Shown here: in pieces, positions 52,299 to 57,596 of the stretch
Position numbering within the stretch: the first letter of the stretch is position 1
Layout of the letters: every line of letters begins with the position of its first letter
NCBI GenBank assembly: GCA_016787525.1
Contig: JAEUUP010000112.1
Span: forward strand, 1-57,596
Direction: 5' to 3'
DNA: 57,596 nt
DNA from: Saprospiraceae bacterium
GTDB lineage: Bacteria; Bacteroidota; Bacteroidia; Chitinophagales; Saprospiraceae
Notes under the pieces: model-generated
Seen by the model: the letters and a program-made list of their open reading frames with translations, nothing else
Database searches by the model: none
Told to the model about the DNA's origin: nothing
Program-made: the position numbers and the translations under genes

Positions 52299-52476
52299 CT
52301 TCGGTAGTTTTTTAGCGTAAATAACGCCGCCTACGGCGGCGGCGTGGATTTTTCGGAGGGAAGTTTTATTTTTTGCAAGTTCGGGCTGCGCCCGAACTTG
52401 CAAAAAATAAAACTTCCCTCCATTCCTCCTTTTTTAGGCGGTGAAGCCGCCGTTTTTAGCTAAAAAATTACCAAAG
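52299..52476. mobile_element. Palindromic MITE-like element, copy A
   Basis: Terminal inverted repeats CTTCGGTAGTTTTTTAGC (52299-52316) and GCTAAAAAATTACCAAAG (52459-52476) enclose two GC hairpins (GCCGCC-TAC-GGCGGC near 52326 and GGCGG-TGAAG-CCGCC near 52437) and a perfect 32-bp central stem (52355-52386 with 52390-52421, loop TGC). It carries no gene and fills the gap between the HAMP-PAS gene and the KdpD-half gene. Confidence 0.85.
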
Positions 52477-52504
52477 TATTACTTTTCTCAGAATGATTGA
52501 TGGG

Positions 52505-53623
52505 TTAACTTAAAATGACCAAATCAATATCAGAAGTAGCCATTTTTTTCAATAATTGGTTAAAAATACTGCTGCTGGCAATGATTTGAAATAAACTAAA
52601 ATGTGGTTTACCAATGCAAATGGTTGTGATATCTTTCTGTTCCGCAATAGCCATGATGGTTTTGGGGATGTTATCATCTTGGATTTTTATCACTTCTGCA
52701 CCCAGTTCTTGCGCCAGTTTTAGGTTGTTTATCAAATGCCTTTGTGCGGCTAAACCGATTTTGTCACTGCTTTCACGACTCGACTGGACGTACAAAACCC
52801 ACCATTTTGAATTATAATAAGCTGCCAAACGCGCTGTTTTGCGAATAACCGTTTTGGCTGTTGCTTCATTTGAGCTGACACACGCCAAAAAACGTTCGGG
52901 GCGCAATTTGATATTTTTAGGAATTTCGAGGTCAATTTTCCGTTCCACTTGCGAAGCCACTTCGCGCAATGCCAAATCACGGAGTTGCAGTATTTTTTCT
53001 GATTTAAAAAAATGATTCAATGCAATTTCGATTTTCGATTTGTCATAAATCTTACCTTCTTTGAGCCTTGTGATGAGTTCGTCGGCGGTGAGGTCAATAT
53101 TCACCACTTCGTTTGCCATCGCCAATACTTTGTCTGGTACACGTTCGCGGATTTCAACGCCTGTGATGCGCTCAACTTCGGCATTGATACTTTCCAAATG
53201 CTGGATATTGACTGCTGAAATGACACTAATACCAGCATTTAGTATATCAACAACATCTTGCCACCGTTTTTCATTTTTTGAGCCTTCGATATTGGTATGC
53301 GCCAATTCGTCCACAATCACTACTTCGGGGTGTTGATTGATGATGTTTTGTACGTCCATATCTTCTAATTCTTTGCCTTTATAAAAAAGTTTGCGCCTTT
53401 CTATCACAGACAGACCCCTCAGTAATTCGGCTGTTTCGGCGCGATTATGCGTCTCAACATACCCAATTTTTATGTCAATACCGTTTCGCAAGAGCGCATG
53501 AGCTTCTTGCAACATACGGTAAGTTTTACCGACACCCGCACTCATGCCGATATAGATTTTGAACTTTCCGCGCTTCGATTGCCGTATGAGTTCGAGGAAA
53601 TATTGGGCGTTTTGTTCGTCCAT
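52505..53623 (-). CDS. kdpD: KdpD N-terminal sensory half (KdpD domain plus USP)
   Basis: A 372-residue protein with the KdpD domain only: Walker A GMSAGVGKTYRML, Walker B-like VVIVDELAHTN, AVNIQHLESIN and ITGVEIRERVPD. A universal-stress-protein-like domain (about 250-370) follows. The four helices, HisKA and ATPase of full KdpD are absent, as in the split Kdp sensors seen in Bacteroidota. In split systems a separate kinase follows; here the next gene lacks a kinase domain. It starts 6 bp past the porin stop. The 10-mer at 53415 encodes LLRGL at the natural LLxGL site. Confidence 0.9.
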   Translation of the reverse strand: MDEQNAQYFLELIRQSKRGKFKIYIGMSAGVGKTYRMLQEAHALLRNGIDIKIGYVETHNRAETAELLRGLSVIERRKLFYKGKELEDMDVQNIINQHPEVVIVDELAHTNIEGSKNEKRWQDVVDILNAGISVISAVNIQHLESINAEVERITGVEIRERVPDKVLAMANEVVNIDLTADELITRLKEGKIYDKSKIEIALNHFFKSEKILQLRDLALREVASQVERKIDLEIPKNIKLRPERFLACVSSNEATAKTVIRKTARLAAYYNSKWWVLYVQSSRESSDKIGLAAQRHLINNLKLAQELGAEVIKIQDDNIPKTIMAIAEQKDITTICIGKPHFSLFQIIASSSIFNQLLKKMATSDIDLVILS

Positions 53624-53629
53624 TATTTT

Positions 53630-54685
53630 TTAAAATGAAACTGCTAATGATGATGTTACGAAAGTGCTCTGATTAGAAATACCATTTTTTGTTGTAAAAA
53701 TCTTGTTTTTAGCCTTTAAAAGTCGGGTTTCGATTCTAAAAACCGCATTAGAAACAGGAGTAAAATCCAGATTAGCCGAAAAACCATTGATCAAAAAGTC
53801 ATTTGAAATAATGACTCCTTGTTTGTCTGTATAGTTTTCGATGCGTCCAGCGATAGCCCATTTGTCGTTGATTGTGTATTTGCCAATCAAAATAGGTGCG
53901 TACCAAACATTAACTTCGGAGCTATTTTTGTTTTTTTGTTCTGTTCCAATATCAAAACCAAGCGTTAAACCAAATTTTTCACTCACTTGAAAAATGCCAT
54001 ATAAATTATGGAAAATACGCATTTGCCGTGCCGAATCGGGTTTGTCAGAACCAACAAAAGTGCTGTAATTCAAAGTCGTTTTACCATTTGGTTTGAAAAC
54101 TATTTGCGTTCCGAAAGCGGGCGTATTATTGCCATCAACCCGTCGAATCCGTTGCCAACCGTTCAAGACCAAACCGACCAAAGTCCATTTATCGTTAGGT
54201 GCATAAGTGAGTCTTGCGCCACTTTCGTAGTAAGGAGAGTTTTCAGCTAAAATACTTCGTGTTAAGCTCCAACAGTCTTTTGAAATCGCCGATTCAAAAC
54301 CAATATGTGAGGGCAAAACGCCTACATCAAGCCATGTTGTTTTACTCAATTTTATACCAATATTGGCTTCATATATGTTTTTCAAAACACCCTGCTCGGC
54401 TACTAAATTGGCATTTGCGTAAGTGCCCGTCATGAGCGACAAATTCGCTCGAATAGCCGAACTACTGTAAGCTGCCTTCAAATACACCAAGTTTATATTA
54501 AATTCATGGCTTCGGTTGTGATTATACATGAACGATGGACGTTCATGGCTTGGGGACTTGTTGAAATCACCCCCATAGTATGTTTCAATATAACCACTGA
54601 AAATAAGACTTTTGGTTGAATCCGAAACCTGTGCATTGGCTTTAATATTAATTATAAACAATGCTAAAATGAGTATTTTTTTCAT
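53630..54685 (-). CDS. Outer-membrane beta-barrel protein (porin, OmpL-like)
   Basis: A 351-residue barrel with a signal peptide (ILILALFIINIKANAQ) and the opening IFSGYIETYYGGDFNKSP, the pattern of the beta-barrel porin-2/OmpL-like family. Alternating strands continue to the terminal FVTSSLAVSF, ending in the Phe typical of outer-membrane barrels. Its place inside the kdp operon, between kdpC and kdpD, suggests a pore for potassium entry across the outer membrane; that is inference from position. It contains no 10-mer. Confidence 0.82.
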   Translation of the reverse strand: MKKILILALFIINIKANAQVSDSTKSLIFSGYIETYYGGDFNKSPSHERPSFMYNHNRSHEFNINLVYLKAAYSSSAIRANLSLMTGTYANANLVAEQGVLKNIYEANIGIKLSKTTWLDVGVLPSHIGFESAISKDCWSLTRSILAENSPYYESGARLTYAPNDKWTLVGLVLNGWQRIRRVDGNNTPAFGTQIVFKPNGKTTLNYSTFVGSDKPDSARQMRIFHNLYGIFQVSEKFGLTLGFDIGTEQKNKNSSEVNVWYAPILIGKYTINDKWAIAGRIENYTDKQGVIISNDFLINGFSANLDFTPVSNAVFRIETRLLKAKNKIFTTKNGISNQSTFVTSSLAVSF

Positions 54686-54720
54686 AACTTATATTGCGTT
54701 TGATTAGTCCAAAAATGAAT

Positions 54721-55275
54721 TTATTTCAATCTATCTAACGCAAGATTCAGAGCCAAAACATTAACTGTTTCTATACCAATCGCAGGTTTTGAAAGGCTTT
54801 TTTGCACCAAATCTTTAATTTTTTCTTCTGAAAGACCCCTAGTTTTAGCAATTCTCGGAATTTGAACCCATGCGCCTTGTGGCGACAAATCGGGGTCAAG
54901 TCCGCTACCTGAAGCGGTCACGAGTTCCGAAGGAATTTGCGCTTTCGATACTGAGGGGTTGTGTGCGAGAAAAGTGTCAATTCGCGCTTGAACGTCTTTC
55001 AAATAATCGGGATTTGAAGGTGCTTTATTTGAACCACCCGAGCCTGTGGCATTGTAATTCACTGCCGAGGGACGCGAATTGAAATATTTATCATCCGTAA
55101 ATAATTGTCCGACATTGGCAAACCCGACGATACGACCATCCTTTTCGATGACCTCACCATGCCCTTGGTTCGGTGCAAGTTGTGCAATTGTCCATACAGA
55201 AAAAGGATAAATAACAGAAAATAATATCAAGCACAGAAAAGTCAGCTTTAAAGCTGAAAATATTTGAGATTTCAT
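54721..55275 (-). CDS. kdpC: Potassium-transporting ATPase subunit C
   Basis: The single-helix subunit of the KdpFABC pump. The N-terminal helix is LKLTFLCLILFSVIYPFSVW; family motifs are YFNSRPSAVNYNATGSGGSN, ASGSGLDPDLSPQGA and the closing NVLALNLALD. Length is 184 from the ATG at 55275 (a TTG three codons upstream is less likely). The kdpB stop is 19 bp before. The 10-mer at 54949 encodes NPSVSKAQIP. Confidence 0.95.
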   Translation of the reverse strand: MKSQIFSALKLTFLCLILFSVIYPFSVWTIAQLAPNQGHGEVIEKDGRIVGFANVGQLFTDDKYFNSRPSAVNYNATGSGGSNKAPSNPDYLKDVQARIDTFLAHNPSVSKAQIPSELVTASGSGLDPDLSPQGAWVQIPRIAKTRGLSEEKIKDLVQKSLSKPAIGIETVNVLALNLALDRLK

Positions 55276-55293
55276 TTTTGACAAATTTAACGA

Positions 55294-57336
55294 TTAAAAA
55301 AACAAAGACACCAACAAATCAATCGCTTTGATACCAATAAACGGCACAATCACACCTCCCAAACCATAAATCAACAGATTGCGTCGCAACAAAGCACTCG
55401 CGCCAATCGGTCTATAAGCCACGCCACGCAAAGCCAACGGAATAAGCATCGGAATAATAATGGCATTGAAAATAACCGCTGACAAAATCGCTGATTCGGG
55501 CGAATGCAAACCCATAATATTGAGTGCTTGCAACGCAGGAATTGACATAATAAACAATGCAGGTACGATTGCAAAATATTTCGCCACGTCGTTGGCAATC
55601 GAAAAAGTCGTCAAAGTGCCGCGAGTCATCAATAATTGTTTACCAATTTCGACGATTTCGATGAGTTTTGTCGGGTCATTGTCCAAATCAACCATATTAC
55701 CTGCTTCTTTCGCAGCTTGTGTTCCTGAATTCATCGCCACGCCCACATCGGCTTGTGCGAGGGCGGGTGCATCATTTGTACCATCGCCCATCATCGCCAC
55801 GAGTTTGCCCTGAGCTTGTTCGGCGCGGATATAATTCATTTTATCTTCAGGTTTTGCCTCTGCAATAAAGTCGTCAACGCCCGCTTTTTCGGCGATATAT
55901 TTAGCGGTCAAAGGGTTGTCGCCTGTGACCATAACGGTCTTAACTCCCATTTTACGGAGGCGGTCAAAACGTTCTTGAATACCCGTTTTGATAATATCTT
56001 GTAGTTCAATAACACCCAAAACGCAGTTATTTTCAGCCACAACCAATGGCGTTCCACCATTTGATGCAATCGTTTTGACACGTTCGGCTATTTCCGAAGG
56101 AAAAGAATGACCCGCTTTTTCACTCAAAGTCTTGATAGAATCAAATGCCCCTTTGATGATGCTTTGACCATTAAAACGGATGCCACTTGACCGCGTTTCG
56201 GCGGTGAATTTGATGAACTCAACCTTTGGATCGTCCTTTATACTGAGGGGTATCGGCGTACCTTTTTCGGTAGCCAATTCGAGTATGGATTTGCCTTCGG
56301 GCGTTTCGTCAGCGATAGACGAAAGGACGCAGTTTTTGATAAAATCGCTCTCAGATACTCCATTTGCAGCATAAAAATTCGTCGCTTTGCGGTTGCCAAT
56401 CGTAATTGTACCTGTTTTATCCAACAATAAAACGTCAATATCACCAGCCGTTTCGACTGCTTTGCCCGATTTTGTAATCACATTGGCACGCAATGCCCTG
56501 TCCATTCCAGCGATTCCAATCGCAGAAAGCAGACCGCCAATGGTCGTCGGAATCAAACAAACGAAAAGCGAAATGAACGCCGCAATCGTAATTGGTGTGT
56601 GTGAATAGTCCGCCAAAGGCTTCAACGTAATACAAACAATGATGAAAACAAGCGTAAAACCCGCCAAAAGTATTGTCAAAGCAATTTCATTAGGCGTTTT
56701 TTGACGACTTGCACCTTCGACGAGTGCAATCATTTTGTCCAAAAAACTTTCGCCAGCATTTGTTGTCACCAAAACTTTGATTTGGTCGGACAAAACTTTT
56801 GTCCCACCTGTGACGCTCGATTTGTCGCCACCTGCCTCACGAATCACAGGTGCAGATTCCCCTGTGATAGCCGATTCGTCAATCGTCGCCAAACCTTCGA
56901 TGATTTCTCCATCGGTCGGGATTGTATCACCTGCTTCGCAGATAAAAACATCGCCTTTTTTCAATTCTGCTGACGACTTAGTGAAGATCCCCCCCTCAGT
57001 ATTAACGACTTTGGCAGGTGTTTCTTCGCGGGTTTTTCGCAAACTATCGGCTTGTGCTTTACCACGCGCTTCAGCTATTGCTTCAGCAAAATTGGCAAAC
57101 AATAAAGTTAATAGTAAAATGATAAATACAATGAAATTATAGACCACCGACCCTTGTGCCTTATCACCTGTTGCAAGAGCGTATATCGTCACCGCCAACA
57201 TAACCGCCGTGCCAATTTCAACAGTAAACATGACTGGATTTCTGATAAGAATCCGAGGGTCAAGTTTTGTAAAAGATGCACCGAATGCACTTCGCACAAG
57301 TTCAGCTTGAAATAAATTTTGATTTTGAGAAGCCAT
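55294..57336 (-). CDS. kdpB: Potassium-transporting ATPase ATP-binding subunit
   Basis: The P-type ATPase subunit that hydrolyses ATP to drive K+ import. The phosphorylated residue is D306 in [21 protein letters not shown] (actuator), [14 protein letters not shown] and [18 protein letters not shown] are complete, and seven hydrophobic helices are visible. Length is 680, normal for KdpB. The expected upstream partner kdpA lies beyond the window edge, separated by at least one palindromic element. 10-mers lie at 56241 (IPLSI) and 56992 (NTEGGIF). Confidence 0.97.
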   Translation of the reverse strand: MASQNQNLFQAELVRSAFGASFTKLDPRILIRNPVMFTVEIGTAVMLAVTIYALATGDKAQGSVVYNFIVFIILLLTLLFANFAEAIAEARGKAQADSLRKTREETPAKVVNTEGGIFTKSSAELKKGDVFICEAGDTIPTDGEIIEGLATIDESAITGESAPVIREAGGDKSSVTGGTKVLSDQIKVLVTTNAGESFLDKMIALVEGASRQKTPNEIALTILLAGFTLVFIIVCITLKPLADYSHTPITIAAFISLFVCLIPTTIGGLLSAIGIAGMDRALRANVITKSGKAVETAGDIDVLLLDKTGTITIGNRKATNFYAANGVSESDFIKNCVLSSIADETPEGKSILELATEKGTPIPLSIKDDPKVEFIKFTAETRSSGIRFNGQSIIKGAFDSIKTLSEKAGHSFPSEIAERVKTIASNGGTPLVVAENNCVLGVIELQDIIKTGIQERFDRLRKMGVKTVMVTGDNPLTAKYIAEKAGVDDFIAEAKPEDKMNYIRAEQAQGKLVAMMGDGTNDAPALAQADVGVAMNSGTQAAKEAGNMVDLDNDPTKLIEIVEIGKQLLMTRGTLTTFSIANDVAKYFAIVPALFIMSIPALQALNIMGLHSPESAILSAVIFNAIIIPMLIPLALRGVAYRPIGASALLRRNLLIYGLGGVIVPFIGIKAIDLLVSLFF

Positions 57337-57426
57337 TTTATTTAAAATTAATAAAATTCAAAAACACTAAACATTTAATAACCAATAACTTGCAAAACAG
57401 TCTAACAACTATTGTCTAACTCAATA

Positions 57427-57596
57427 CTTCGGTAGTTTTTTAAGCGTAAATAGCACCGCCTGTGGCGGCGGAGTGGACTTTTTGGAGGGAAGGTTTAATT
57501 TTTTTCAAGTTCGGGCTGCGCCCGAACTTGAAAAAAATTAAACCTTCCCTCCATTTCCCCTTTTTTCGGCGGCGAAGCCGCCGTTTTTCAACTAAA
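57427..57596. mobile_element. Palindromic MITE-like element, copy B (cut by window end)
   Basis: The same plan as copy A: CTTCGGTAGTTTTTTAAGC at the left end, hairpin CCGCC-TGT-GGCGG, a perfect 33-bp central stem (57484-57516 with 57520-57552, loop TGC) and hairpin GGCGGC-GAA-GCCGCC. The right terminal repeat runs off the window. It lies 90 bp upstream of kdpB. Confidence 0.85.

Larger units (their letters stand above)
831..57001. repeat. Dispersed 10-mer TACTGAGGGG, about 55 exact copies
   Basis: Plus-strand copies (first T) start at 6916, 7290, 7656, 9385, 10484, 11209, 12102, 18714, 21962, 24792, 24974, 25767, 26183, 28049, 31380, 32945, 33623, 34242, 35613, 37023, 37898, 38437, 39024, 39470, 41576, 42704, 43663, 44960, 45488, 54949 and 56241. 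Minus-strand copies (first C of CCCCTCAGTA) start at 831, 2535, 5102, 5375, 6649, 13147, 14042, 14356, 15604, 19621, 23231, 27245, 29358, 30822, 34947, 36412, 45985, 46771, 48062, 49274, 51428, 52258, 53415 and 56992. Near copies with one change lie near 21519, 26833, 28453 and 49831. The G run varies from 4 to 8 and is usually followed by T. About 45 copies are inside genes. The list was made by eye, so one or two may be missing. Confidence 0.95.

Noticed and set aside
831-57001. The 10-mer as a terminator or insertion-sequence end
   Set aside because: It has no internal symmetry, no U run, and lies mostly inside genes without flanking duplications, so it is neither a terminator nor a transposon end.
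831-57001. The 10-mer as a KOPS- or Chi-type polar signal
   Set aside because: The two orientations are near balance over the window (31 and 24), unlike strongly polar motifs. Local runs keep the question open at the genome scale.

Overview
The window comes from an AT-rich member of the Bacteroidota. It carries the gliding/type IX secretion core genes gldK-gldL-gldM-gldN with a PorP/SprF-like gene, several secreted proteins with C-terminal type IX sorting domains, a TonB-dependent receptor next to a DUF4249 lipoprotein, and LytS/LytTR regulation. I would place it near the Cytophagia/Chitinophagia-type gliders, but the sequence does not fix a genus.

Layout. 0-4 kb: a GldN-like fragment, a 40-bp tandem repeat, a hypothetical gene, an Lrp/AsnC regulator and an acyltransferase. 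4-7 kb: two tandem type IX cargo genes with homogenised 3' ends. 7-16 kb: lpxK, iscS-iscU-iscA-like genes, ogt, an MMPL/RND exporter, cysE-cysK and a DUF3109 protein. 16-22 kb: gldN, gldM, gldL, gldK and porP on the minus strand. 22-27 kb: a DUF255 thioredoxin-like protein and a glycosidase-like cargo protein. 27-32 kb: pssA, purS, rsmI, a histidine kinase/OmpR pair, a methyltransferase and a DUF1761 protein. 32-42 kb: CotH, DUF4956, HlyD and TolC as a probable operon, a geranylgeranyl-reductase-like flavoprotein and a second CotH protein. 42-48 kb: DUF4249, a TonB receptor and LytTR/LytS. 48-51 kb: an atypical SDR, a leucine-rich-repeat protein, two tRNA-like sequences and a small membrane protein. 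51-57.6 kb: kdpB, kdpC, a porin, a KdpD sensory half and a HAMP-PAS protein with no kinase domain.

The most striking signal is not a gene. The 10-mer TACTGAGGGG occurs about 55 times by eye on the two strands, about one per kilobase, where roughly 0.1 would be expected by chance. About 45 copies lie inside coding sequences in several reading frames, usually fitting peptides the families already tolerate (TEG, PLS, PSV, LRG). Density and placement resemble the DNA uptake sequences of Neisseria and Pasteurellaceae, or cyanobacterial HIP1. A rarer long form has a 21-22 nt double mini-hairpin between TACTG and AGGGG; in one gene two long copies and one short copy differ by exactly seven codons (T-EGG against [11 protein letters not shown]). 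I suggest that the short and long forms are one repeat system and that the short form may be a genome-wide DNA recognition signal. No function is shown by the sequence.

Other notable points: paired 170-bp palindromic elements in the kdp region whose stems differ by mirrored changes, a 64-bp duplication that shifts the frame at the end of a LytS kinase, and an apparently kinase-dead partner of KdpD.
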